A DNA stretch of 7,147 nt from JBDSWU01 sp038230395 (GTDB taxonomy: Bacteria; Patescibacteriota; Saccharimonadia; Saccharimonadales; UBA4665): contig JBBRNI010000018.1 in the NCBI GenBank assembly GCA_038230395.1, positions 1 to 7,147 of the forward strand, given 5' to 3'. Below, piece by piece: positions 1 to 5,561 of the stretch. Both the position numbers and the translations under genes were made by a program. The notes beneath the pieces are model-generated. The model did not search any database and had not been told where the DNA came from. It saw only the letters and a program-made list of their open reading frames with translations. How positions within the stretch are numbered: the first letter of the stretch is position 1; every line of letters begins with the position of its first letter.

Positions 1-20
1 ATCCGCTGAGCTACGGGGGC
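1..20 (-). tRNA. tRNA gene, 5' end only (partial, cut by window edge)
   Basis: Read on the minus strand from 20 to 1 the sequence is GCCCCCGTAGCTCAGCGGAT. This is the classic beginning of a bacterial tRNA: a 7-nt acceptor strand, then TA, then a D-arm beginning GCTCAGCGG. The anticodon lies outside the window, so the isotype is not determined; this start is common among arginine tRNAs, but that is only a suggestion. The gene is divergent from the dihydrofolate reductase gene, and its promoter should lie in roughly 25-75 on the minus strand. A short palindrome, GAAC-A-GTTC, sits at 27-35 in that upstream region. Confidence 0.85.
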
Positions 21-92
21 TGATCTGAACAGTTCTTATCTTATCAGAACCTAAGGAAACAGAGTAGGGGAGGAGAATCCAGCGGGGAGGCT

Positions 93-98
93 TATACT
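93..98 (+). promoter_or_regulatory. -10 element TATACT placed for a leaderless folA transcript
   Basis: TATACT ends 6 nt before the ATG at 105, so the expected first transcribed base (about 7 nt after the hexamer) is the A of the start codon. No good -35 hexamer is seen 16-18 bp upstream. A purine-rich GGGGAGG at 84-90 looks like a Shine-Dalgarno sequence, but it is 14 nt from the start codon, too far for a good one, and would not be transcribed from this promoter. The same 6-nt geometry occurs at two other genes in the window. Confidence 0.5.
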
Positions 99-104
99 AA
101 AGGG

Positions 105-593
105 ATGATACGACTTATCGCAGCAGTGGATCGACAGAGGGGCATTGGTAAGCAGGGATTTCAGCCCTGGTATATCCCTGATGACGAAGCTTACTTCACC
201 AAGTACACCAAAACCTATGGGAGTACTATACTCGTCGGTAGTACGACCTACAAAACCTTCAAAGGGCCGCTGAACGATCGTCAGAATTTTGTGCTTACCA
301 GAGATAAAACACCTATTGAAGGTGCAGAGCTGGTGCACAACCTCGAGCATTTTCTGAAAGATTACCGCGATAAAGATCTGTGGGTCATCGGTGGCGCCAA
401 TGTTTTCGCCCAAGTCATAGAACTTGGCAAGGCCGACGAGTTATATATCACAAAGATTGAAGCTGACTTCGGCTGTAACCAATTCTTCCCGGATTATAGT
501 TCTGGATATACGCTGGCCGAACAGAGCGAACTCCACGAACAAAACGGTTTCGTATTCGCCTATTACAAATACGTCAAAACGTTACCCAGTTAA
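105..593 (+). CDS. folA: Dihydrofolate reductase
   Basis: This 162-residue cytoplasmic enzyme should reduce dihydrofolate to tetrahydrofolate with NADPH, supplying one-carbon metabolism and thymidylate synthesis. Its length is typical of bacterial DHFR. Seen in the sequence: the N-terminal strand and Met20-type loop IAAVDRQRGIGKQG (5-18), P21-W22, the catalytic acid D27 in IPDDEAYF, the cofactor-side helix VGSTTYKTF (44-52), R59 in LNDRQNF (equivalent to the folate-glutamate-binding arginine), the Gly-Gly turn WVIGGANVF (93-101), T116 in YITKIEAD, and FFPD (127-130). Aligned to E. coli FolA, the residues that hold the NADPH 2'-phosphate (R44, H45) are S46 and T47 here, so cofactor binding may differ. 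The gene is monocistronic and no thyA is adjacent. The start at 105 gives the correct family N-terminus. The family assignment is firm. Confidence 0.95.
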   Translation: MIRLIAAVDRQRGIGKQGFQPWYIPDDEAYFTKYTKTYGSTILVGSTTYKTFKGPLNDRQNFVLTRDKTPIEGAELVHNLEHFLKDYRDKDLWVIGGANVFAQVIELGKADELYITKIEADFGCNQFFPDYSSGYTLAEQSELHEQNGFVFAYYKYVKTLPS

Positions 594-673
594 TTGAGAT
601 TGTTAGAAAATTCATAGCCGGGCTCAGCCATACGCCTTATGCTAAGGGTGCAATGAGGTATAAGGAGATCATC

Positions 674-769
674 ATGACCAGCATATCCAGAGGTTTCGAA
701 CTGAGCTGCCACCCTGCCAGCAAATCGTACTTTGAGTTCGGTCGTCGCCAAGTCAGTGTAACGCACTAG
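674..769 (+). CDS. Possible very small protein, unrecognised (31 codons; 38 if started at 653)
   Basis: The 236-bp gap between folA and the DUF1295 gene contains a short ORF with a good ribosome binding site, AAGGAG at 662-667, six nt before the ATG at 674. A -10-like TATGCT lies at 638-643. An in-frame ATG at 653 would begin only 3 nt after the predicted transcript start and would give a 38-residue version. The predicted peptide begins MTSISRGFELSCHPASK and ends RRQVSVTH. It has no transmembrane segment and I recognise no family. An ORF this short can arise by chance, so the site signals are the only support. The rest of the gap shows no convincing RNA gene or terminator. Confidence 0.22.
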   Translation: MTSISRGFELSCHPASKSYFEFGRRQVSVTH

Positions 770-814
770 TCGTTCGACGTGATAAGGTCTAAGGCCCACA
801 GCTAACCGTTAAGG

Positions 815-823
815 TGCTATGCT
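815..823 (+). promoter_or_regulatory. Extended -10 promoter TGCTATGCT, leaderless start for the DUF1295 gene
   Basis: TG-C-TATGCT (hexamer 818-823) ends 6 nt before the ATG at 830, so transcription should begin at the start codon. The TG motif is the extended -10 signature, which can make up for the lack of a clear -35 here. No Shine-Dalgarno sequence precedes the ATG, which fits a leaderless message. Confidence 0.55.
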
Positions 824-829
824 CTTAGT

Positions 830-1618
830 ATGCACCTACTAGTTCTTGCGTTCATAGTCTCAATCGGTATCAATTTGCTCTTGTTCGTGCCAGCCTTCAT
901 ATATAAAACTGACAGGCTGACTGACATTTCCTACTCTATCACCTTTGTTGCTCTGGCTATCTTTGGCTATATGCAAAGCACACAAGCTGGGCTAGATATG
1001 TTAATCCTGTTGCTTGTGGTTGTCTGGGCGACACGACTCGGTGGCTTTCTATTTATGCGTATATACAAAGTCGGCAAAGACGTTCGGTTTGACGGCATGC
1101 GCGACCGATTTATTCCTTTCCTACGTTTCTGGCTGCTGCAGGGTGCCTCGGTCTTCGTGATTATGTTGGCGGCCTTACTTGGGTACGCACAAAGTAATCC
1201 GCGCATCAGTCTATTGACTTGGATCGGGACTACCATCTTCATACTCGGCTTTATCATCGAAGCCACAGCTGACGCAGAAAAGTTCCGATTCAAAGCAGAC
1301 AGTAAGAACAGGGGCCAATGGATTGATATTGGCATATGGCGGGCTAGTCGGCACCCCAACTATCTCGGTGAAATGTTGGTATGGATTGGTATGTACCTAG
1401 TTGTCGCGCCGTACCTGAGTGTTGGCGGTTGGCTGTTAGGGCTGTTGAGCCCCGCTTACATCATAATTTTGTTGTTGTTTGTTAGTGGGATCCCACTTCT
1501 GGAAAAATCGGCGCATAAAAAATGGGGGGACCAAGCCGCTTACGTCAGATACATCTCAGAAGTACCACGACTGATTCCCAATCTCCGCTCGCTAAAAAGA
1601 TCACTCAAAACCACTTGA
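830..1618 (+). CDS. DUF1295 family integral membrane protein (steroid 5-alpha-reductase-like fold)
   Basis: This 262-residue polytopic membrane protein has about seven hydrophobic segments, roughly at 2-24, 35-50, 56-76, 98-119, 127-145, 183-203 and 207-225. The C-terminal half carries the family signature: EATADAEKFRFKAD (144-157), N160, W170, then RASRHPNYLGE (171-181), and near the end GIPLLEKSAHKKWGD (220-234) followed by YVRY. These match DUF1295, related to steroid 5-alpha reductases and isoprenylcysteine methyltransferases, where the RHPNY/E region lies at the cofactor-binding site. A membrane-lipid or isoprenoid NAD(P)H-dependent reductase role is plausible from the superfamily, but the substrate is unknown. 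It ends in TGA. It is monocistronic; the XRE gene downstream has its own promoter. Family call is firm, function is open. Confidence 0.9.
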   Translation: MHLLVLAFIVSIGINLLLFVPAFIYKTDRLTDISYSITFVALAIFGYMQSTQAGLDMLILLLVVVWATRLGGFLFMRIYKVGKDVRFDGMRDRFIPFLRFWLLQGASVFVIMLAALLGYAQSNPRISLLTWIGTTIFILGFIIEATADAEKFRFKADSKNRGQWIDIGIWRASRHPNYLGEMLVWIGMYLVVAPYLSVGGWLLGLLSPAYIIILLLFVSGIPLLEKSAHKKWGDQAAYVRYISEVPRLIPNLRSLKRSLKTT

Positions 1619-1732
1619 AGCCGTTTGGTGGCATTGTCTTGACGAGGGCGGTATACCCTTATAGTTTGATAATCAGCAATAGTGTTTTCGATGATTACAG
1701 TGACAAGCTCGGAACGTATACACCAAATAAAT

Positions 1733-1760
1733 TTGATATATCCAACAATCCCTTTACAAT
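1733..1760 (+). promoter_or_regulatory. Sigma70-type promoter of the XRE/membrane-protein pair
   Basis: TTGATA (1733-1738), a 16-bp spacer and TACAAT (1755-1760), each one mismatch or close to consensus. The predicted start is near 1767, giving a leader of about 13 nt before the ATG at 1780. A palindromic GATATATC (1735-1742) overlaps the -35. A second possible promoter farther upstream (TTGACG 1639-1644 and TATAGT 1660-1665) has only a 15-bp spacer and is less convincing. The 161-bp gap 1619-1779 holds these signals and no other gene. Confidence 0.55.
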
Positions 1761-1765
1761 AGTAA
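1754..1765. promoter_or_regulatory. Candidate operator, inverted repeat TTAC-AATA-GTAA over the -10
   Basis: A perfect 4-4-4 inverted repeat (TTAC, 4-nt spacer, GTAA) lies across the -10 hexamer of the XRE promoter. Short dyads like this are common binding sites for dimeric Cro/XRE-type repressors, and such regulators often repress their own promoter. Autoregulation here is inferred from position and symmetry only. Confidence 0.35.
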
Positions 1766-1779
1766 GGTCAACCATACAT

Positions 1780-2004
1780 ATGTTTATCAAAGACAAGCAG
1801 CACAGAGTAACTAATCGGGTTCGAGAATATCGAACCTCGTTAAAGCTGACTCAAGATGATCTCGCCCTACAGGTAAACGCCACGAGACAAACCATTATTG
1901 CGATAGAAAAAGGGAACTACGTGCCAAGTGTGCTATTAGCCCTGAGGATTGCCTACGTACTTAAGCAAAGTGTTGAAGGGATATTCGCATATGAAAAAAT
2001 ATAA
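1780..2004 (+). CDS. Small XRE-family helix-turn-helix transcriptional regulator
   Basis: This 74-residue cytoplasmic DNA-binding protein consists almost wholly of one Cro/CI-type HTH domain: NRVREYRTSLKLTQDDLA, then a recognition helix in NATRQTIIAIEKGNYVPS, then LALRIAYVLKQSVEGIFAYE. It resembles the short YozG-type regulators. The reading frame is open back to 1522, but that upstream part overlaps the DUF1295 gene in another frame and has no family similarity. The ATG at 1780 starts just before the HTH and follows the promoter, so it is preferred. Only a weak AAGG (1764-1767) precedes it, overlapping the predicted transcript start. The gene overlaps the next one by 14 nt, so the two are co-transcribed and probably translationally coupled. 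Such small XRE proteins are commonly encoded next to a small membrane protein. Confidence 0.88.
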   Translation: MFIKDKQHRVTNRVREYRTSLKLTQDDLALQVNATRQTIIAIEKGNYVPSVLLALRIAYVLKQSVEGIFAYEKI

Positions 2005-2356
2005 ACTTATTCTCGATACACTGTTGCTAGTTTCATTGGTCGTGCTTTGTCTGGCAACCATAGTACCCCATACGATTGTAATGCCGAGCAGTGTTCAAAT
2101 GTTGTTATTGGTTACAGTTTTTGGATTGATCAGCGCTTTTGTGGTGATGGTCTGGCGCGAGAACCCTGAAGATGAACGCGAGGCGGAGAATCAGCATTTT
2201 GCCAGTCGTTTGGCGTATATGGCGGGTTGCCTCGTACTGATAGTTGTCATGCTCATCCAGGGCGTCCATCACAGACTTGACGCCGCCATCCCAGTCACAT
2301 TGCTTATCATGATAGTAACGAAGACCGCGACACAATACCTGAAGGACAAAAAGTAA
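1991..2356 (+). CDS. Small four-helix membrane protein, DUF2178-like
   Basis: This 121-residue protein has four hydrophobic segments: LILDTLLLVSLVVLCLATIV near the N-terminus, MLLLVTVFGLISAFVVMVW, LAYMAGCLVLIVVMLIQGV and AIPVTLLIMIVTKTATQYL. A charged cytoplasmic-type loop, RENPEDEREAENQHFASR, lies between helices 2 and 3. The DERE plus N/ASR arrangement resembles DUF2178-type membrane proteins that are paired with small XRE regulators. The start at 1991 (MKKYK) is chosen over the longer in-frame ATG at 1949 because GAAGGG (1975-1980) sits 10 nt upstream and the longer version runs deep into the XRE gene. Function is unknown. The pairing suggests that the regulator controls it or senses with it, but that is inference. 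Confidence 0.8.
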   Translation: MKKYKLILDTLLLVSLVVLCLATIVPHTIVMPSSVQMLLLVTVFGLISAFVVMVWRENPEDEREAENQHFASRLAYMAGCLVLIVVMLIQGVHHRLDAAIPVTLLIMIVTKTATQYLKDKK

Positions 2357-2363
2357 AGTCAAC

Positions 2364-2392
2364 TTGACATATATTCATCACTCACATATGCT
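2364..2392 (+). promoter_or_regulatory. Near-consensus sigma70 promoter of the redox operon
   Basis: TTGACA (2364-2369, perfect -35), a 17-bp spacer (optimal) and TATGCT (2387-2392). The predicted start is about 2399, giving a leader of about 25 nt that carries GGAGGG at 2412-2417, six nt before the ATG at 2424. This is the strongest complete promoter in the window and should drive 2424-4952. Confidence 0.8.
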
Positions 2393-2423
2393 GAATGTAA
2401 GACAATAATTTGGAGGGTAATCC

Positions 2424-2972
2424 ATGAATAAAAAGCTAATCTTAATCATCATCGGCGTAGTTATCGCACTAGCTGGTGTGACCACAACCTATGCGTTGAA
2501 GATGAAAAGCGATAACAACAAGCAGCATGCGGCCATGATGAAGCACGATGCTGCCATGAAGCATGAAGAGGCTATGAAGCAAGAAGAAAAGGCAAAACTG
2601 GCCGCCGCCGCAGCTGCTCAGCCTGCTGATGCCATGAAACACGATGAAGCGATGGCAGCTCACGGTGATTATATTTCATTAGCGGCTTACAATAGCTCCA
2701 AGGACAAATACAGCGATTCGAAAAAGGTGCTATTCTTCCATGCTAGTTGGTGCCCAATCTGTCAGTCAATCGATAAGTCAATCACGTCCAGCCCAGATAA
2801 AGTTCCTGCTAAAACAACCATCATTAAGACAGACTTTGATTCCGAAACAGCGCTACGAAAACAATACGGCGTCACCCAGCAGTATACTTTCGTCCAGATC
2901 GATAATTCCGGCAAGCAACTGAAGAAATGGTCGGCCACGAATTTGGCAGACGTGCTAAGTCAAATACAATAA
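2424..2972 (+). CDS. Membrane-anchored extracytoplasmic thioredoxin-like protein
   Basis: This 182-residue protein begins with a short basic end (MNKK) and one hydrophobic segment (about 5-25) that acts as an uncleaved signal anchor. A Met/His/Lys/Glu-rich linker follows (about 36-80, with repeated AMKHE/D units and an alanine run), then a thioredoxin-like domain (about 82-182). The active site is WCPIC with cysteines at 110 and 113, after KKVLFFHAS. The usual cis-proline before the last strands is replaced by tyrosine: TQQYTFVQID, Y154. The linker could hold the domain away from the membrane or bind metal; this is not established. It is the first gene of an operon, only 4 nt before the DipZ-type gene. 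It is likely a substrate or partner of that transporter, shuttling thiol/disulfide equivalents outside the membrane. A Shine-Dalgarno sequence (GGAGGG) supports the start. Confidence 0.88.
   Translation: MNKKLILIIIGVVIALAGVTTTYALKMKSDNNKQHAAMMKHDAAMKHEEAMKQEEKAKLAAAAAAQPADAMKHDEAMAAHGDYISLAAYNSSKDKYSDSKKVLFFHASWCPICQSIDKSITSSPDKVPAKTTIIKTDFDSETALRKQYGVTQQYTFVQIDNSGKQLKKWSATNLADVLSQIQ
2529..2663 (+). repeat. Degenerate Met-Lys-His-Asp/Glu repeat in the linker of the thioredoxin-like protein
   Basis: Within the gene, residues 36-57 read as successive units (AAMMKHD, AAMKHEE, AMKQEE) and a further copy, DAMKHDEAMAAH, occurs at 69-80 after an alanine run. At the DNA level the unit is a variable GCC-ATG-AAG-CAY-GAN with different third bases, so the repeat is kept at the protein level rather than as a recent DNA duplication. 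Methionine and histidine side chains together are typical metal ligands; the lysine/glutamate content also suits a helical spacer. Confidence 0.6.
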
Positions 2973-2976
2973 AACT

Positions 2977-4692
2977 ATGCTGCTACTTGTTTTAGCTTTT
3001 GTCGCGGGCATGCTCACCGCTTTGGCACCTTGCGTGTTGCCATTGCTGCCAGTCATCATTGGTGGGGCTCTCGGTGGAGAGAAGAAGGATAAGGCCAGGC
3101 CTTATGTCATAGTTGGCTCCCTCGCCGTCTCGTTGTTACTGTTTACGCTGTTGCTGAAAACGAGCACGCTGCTGATAGGAGTCTCGCCTAAGGTTTGGAT
3201 CTACCTATCGGGCGGTATAGTAATCCTACTCGGTCTCACTAGCTTATTCCCAGGTATCTGGGAAACGTTGATTGGTAGACTCGGTTGGCAAGCCGCTTCG
3301 CAACGATTCTTAGGTAAGGGTGTGACACGGAAAGGTATCTTTGGTTCGGTGCTGACAGGGGCTGCACTGGGCCCCGTCTTTTCGAGTTGCAGCCCAACCT
3401 ATGCCTTCATTCTCGCAACTGTTCTGCCTCGGAACTTTGCCAGTGGGCTGATATACCTGATGGTGTATTGTCTCGGCCTGGTGGCAGTATTGTTAGTCAT
3501 TGCGGTCTTCGGGCAAAGATTTATATCGAAATTTGAGTGGGCAGTCGACCCTCGTAGTATATTCCGTCGTTCTTTGGGAATTTTATTCATCATCGTTGGG
3601 CTTGCGATAATCACGGGTTGGGATAAACGGGTAGAGACGTTCGTAACTGCTCATGGGCCATTTGACGTAACTATTCTCGACCAAAAGCTCATCGCTACTG
3701 GTACTACCAAGAAACCAAGTGGCAGCTCAAGTAAACTCACGCAAGTCGATACGAGCGATCCGACACTGTTTAACGTACAACCGACTCGGGCGCCAGAACT
3801 TGTTGGTCTGCAGTCATGGATCAACAGTGATCCTTTAACCTTGGCTAGTCTGAAGGGCAAGGTGGTGCTGATAGACTTTTGGACCTACTCTTGCATAAAC
3901 TGCGTCCGCACGCTTCCCCATGTCGAGAAATGGTATGAAACCTATAAGGACAAAGGCTTTGTAGTCATTGGTATCCAAGCACCAGAATTTGCCTTCGAAA
4001 AAGTCGAGAAAAATGTGCGGGATGCGGTTAAGCAGCACGGCTTGACCTACCCGATTGCGCTGGATAATGACCTCGCGACGTGGCAAGCCTTCAACAATCA
4101 GTATTGGCCAGCACATTATCTTATCGACAAAAATGGCATTATCCGTGCCGATCATTTCGGCGAAGGTGGCTACGATACGACGGAGAGGGCGATTCAAAAA
4201 CTGCTTGGCGAATCCGGGCCGTTGACTGCCGGGGCAGACCAGACTTCATCGAGCCGGGACATTTCGCCTGAGACCTACTTTGGCACAGCCCGAGCCAGTA
4301 ATTATGTCGGTAGCCCAAGGTTATCCGATGGCAAGGCTAACTATAACGCCAAATCTAGCCTTGGTGCCAATCAATGGACTTTGGGCGGGTCATGGACGGT
4401 TGATTCGGACAAAGTTACCAGTAACCAGGAAGATGCCGTTCACAGTTTTCATGTTAGAGCCAAGGATGTGTATGTCGTGGCGAGCGTTCCAGACGGCATG
4501 TCCAAACAATCAACTGTGTCAGCCGACAACACGAATGGTACGTGGTACGGTGCTGATGATCCGGGCGGCGTTATCACCTTCAACGGCTCCAAGCTCTACC
4601 ACATTGTTTTGTTCACCAAAAATCAAGATGCTACAATTCACATTAAAGTTCCCGCCGGCGTGTCATTGCACACCTTTACTTTCGGCGGCTAA
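2977..4692 (+). CDS. dipZ: DipZ-type fusion: CcdA membrane transporter, thioredoxin domain and C-terminal beta domain
   Basis: This 571-residue protein has three modules. Residues 1-215 form a CcdA/DsbD-like six-helix membrane domain with APCVLP (C19) and the paired cysteine in FSSCSPTYA (C138); C165 is extra. Residues about 260-412 form a TlpA/AhpC-type extracytoplasmic thioredoxin domain with FWTYSCINC (C306, C309) and the cis-proline in WPAHYLID (P378). Residues about 430-571 form a beta-rich domain (PETYFGTARASNY onward) like the C-terminal carbohydrate-binding-type module of mycobacterial DipZ. CcdA domains pass electrons from cytoplasmic thiols across the membrane, here probably to the attached domain. 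The family name mentions cytochrome c maturation, but no c-type cytochrome or heme lyase is in the window, so general disulfide reduction is more likely. It starts 4 nt after the previous stop with no clear Shine-Dalgarno sequence, suggesting translational coupling. It is somewhat shorter than mycobacterial DipZ. Confidence 0.92.
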   Translation: MLLLVLAFVAGMLTALAPCVLPLLPVIIGGALGGEKKDKARPYVIVGSLAVSLLLFTLLLKTSTLLIGVSPKVWIYLSGGIVILLGLTSLFPGIWETLIGRLGWQAASQRFLGKGVTRKGIFGSVLTGAALGPVFSSCSPTYAFILATVLPRNFASGLIYLMVYCLGLVAVLLVIAVFGQRFISKFEWAVDPRSIFRRSLGILFIIVGLAIITGWDKRVETFVTAHGPFDVTILDQKLIATGTTKKPSGSSSKLTQVDTSDPTLFNVQPTRAPELVGLQSWINSDPLTLASLKGKVVLIDFWTYSCINCVRTLPHVEKWYETYKDKGFVVIGIQAPEFAFEKVEKNVRDAVKQHGLTYPIALDNDLATWQAFNNQYWPAHYLIDKNGIIRADHFGEGGYDTTERAIQKLLGESGPLTAGADQTSSSRDISPETYFGTARASNYVGSPRLSDGKANYNAKSSLGANQWTLGGSWTVDSDKVTSNQEDAVHSFHVRAKDVYVVASVPDGMSKQSTVSADNTNGTWYGADDPGGVITFNGSKLYHIVLFTKNQDATIHIKVPAGVSLHTFTFGG

Positions 4693-4697
4693 GGAGG
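4691..4697 (+). promoter_or_regulatory. Shine-Dalgarno AAGGAGG overlapping the dipZ stop codon
   Basis: A full-length anti-16S match begins inside the TAA stop of the DipZ-type gene (4690-4692) and lies six nt before the glutaredoxin ATG at 4704. Ribosomes finishing the upstream gene would sit directly on this site, so the two genes are tightly linked in translation. It also fixes the glutaredoxin start. Confidence 0.85.
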
Positions 4698-4703
4698 AGA
4701 TAT

Positions 4704-4952
4704 ATGCCCAACGTTACGATATTTTCAACGAAAATTTGTGCCTACTGTAAGGCCGAAAAAGAGTATTTGAAGACAAAAGGCATTGCCTACGACGAAATCT
4801 TTGTCGATCAAGACGCGTCTCAAATAGGCGTGCTGCTAGAAAAAAGCGGCAGTCTCGGCGTACCATTTACCATTGTCGTGGATGATGCAGGTACCGAACA
4901 CAAGATTGTCGGCTTCGACAAACCAAAACTGGACGCCGCACTCACCGTCTAG
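4704..4952 (+). CDS. Small glutaredoxin-like protein (NrdH/YruB-like)
   Basis: This 82-residue single-domain cytoplasmic thiol oxidoreductase has a beta strand VTIFST, the active site C12-A-Y-C15, the conserved cis-proline in LGVPFTIVV (P54), and GFDKPKL (70-76), the C-terminal element that follows the GG/GF turn in glutaredoxins. There is no signal peptide. Length and motifs fit the short glutaredoxins that can be reduced by glutathione or by thioredoxin reductase; which one applies cannot be seen here. It is the last gene of the operon, after the DipZ-type fusion. It may feed electrons to the cytoplasmic face of the CcdA domain in place of, or beside, thioredoxin; this is inference from gene order. 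Confidence 0.92.
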   Translation: MPNVTIFSTKICAYCKAEKEYLKTKGIAYDEIFVDQDASQIGVLLEKSGSLGVPFTIVVDDAGTEHKIVGFDKPKLDAALTV

Positions 4953-5000
4953 TCGATATTTGCAATGTTTCGTTCGATAGTTCCTGATTCCTCTTCGATA
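4953..5000. repeat. Three TCGATA copies at exact 21-bp intervals between convergent genes
   Basis: TCGATA starts at 4953, 4974 and 4995, so the copies are in phase at two helical turns. The bases between them are only weakly alike (units one and two share about half their positions). The repeat fills the 54-bp gap between the glutaredoxin stop and the DUF1697 stop. It could be a decayed tandem repeat, a protein-binding array or chance. Confidence 0.4.
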
Positions 5001-5005
5001 ATCAG
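4984..5005. terminator. Weak hairpin between convergent genes, possible bidirectional terminator
   Basis: CTGATT (4984-4989) pairs with AATCAG (5000-5005) around a 10-nt loop. The stem is short and A/T-rich and no run of T follows on either strand, so it is a poor intrinsic terminator. It is listed because two transcripts converge here and nothing better is present. Confidence 0.2.
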
Positions 5006-5006
5006 C

Positions 5007-5555
5007 TTAATCTAGTAGGGCCAAGAGTTTGGTAGCAGTATTGTAGTTACGGATGGTCATCCGCTTGTATAGAGGATTTGACGCTAGCTTGCCACTGGTA
5101 GTTTTGCCAAAGTCTTCCAGAGATAGTGATTGATACACCACGCCCTCACCGGGCTCCACCGACTCTATGTCTGGTTTTAGCTTGCCAATTGCCTCCATAA
5201 TCGCACTCATACTGTAGGGCTTCAGCAGGACTATCAAATTGTGTTTTCGATCGGGATTATGTCCCCACCAAGCTGGTGCTTTGTTCATAATTTCGACCCA
5301 TCTTCGTTTCGTCAGAACGATGACGTCAACCCGAAAGCCAAAATGCTCATGGATTACTTGCTCTATCTGAGCCGATAATAACTCTGGATCGGCACTATTC
5401 TTCGCTGAGAATATGACATTCCCACTGTTAATATACGAGCTTACGTCTTCAAAACCGGCTGAAGTAAGGGCAGCTTTGAGCTCCGCCATGCTGACTTTGG
5501 CATTGCCACCAACATTGACGCCTCTCAGTAAGGCCAAATACCTCGTGTTTTCCAT
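5007..5555 (-). CDS. DUF1697 family protein
   Basis: This 182-residue soluble protein shows the DUF1697 signatures. The N-terminus has YLALLRGVNVGGNAKVSM with the RGVNVGG core (11-17), then MAELKAALTSAGFEDV, YINSGNVIF (41-49) and a conserved C-terminal stretch SGKLASNPLYKRMTIRN (154-170) containing the SGK/SxP/YKRMT motif. Length is normal for the family. The fold is two ferredoxin-like halves; no biochemical function is established. It is transcribed alone and convergent with the redox operon. An extended -10 ends 6 nt before the ATG and no Shine-Dalgarno sequence is present, so a leaderless mRNA is likely. Confidence 0.93.
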   Translation of the reverse strand: MENTRYLALLRGVNVGGNAKVSMAELKAALTSAGFEDVSSYINSGNVIFSAKNSADPELLSAQIEQVIHEHFGFRVDVIVLTKRRWVEIMNKAPAWWGHNPDRKHNLIVLLKPYSMSAIMEAIGKLKPDIESVEPGEGVVYQSLSLEDFGKTTSGKLASNPLYKRMTIRNYNTATKLLALLD

Positions 5556-5561
5556 GCTGTA

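Noticed and set aside
590..799. 69-codon minus-strand ORF with a GTG start across the gap after folA
   Set aside because: The start is GTG with no Shine-Dalgarno sequence or promoter in place, the translation matches no family I know, and it overlaps folA's stop and the better-signalled small ORF on the plus strand.
1639..1665. TTGACG...TATAGT as the XRE promoter
   Set aside because: The spacer is 15 bp and the start would be over 100 nt from the ATG; the TTGATA-16-TACAAT promoter is closer and better spaced.
1522..1779. N-terminal extension of the XRE reading frame
   Set aside because: It overlaps the end of the DUF1295 gene in another frame, shows no domain, and contains the promoter for the downstream ATG at 1780.
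1949..1990. Longer start for the four-helix membrane protein
   Set aside because: It would lie inside the XRE gene. The SD GAAGGG and the MKKYK-type N-terminus support 1991.
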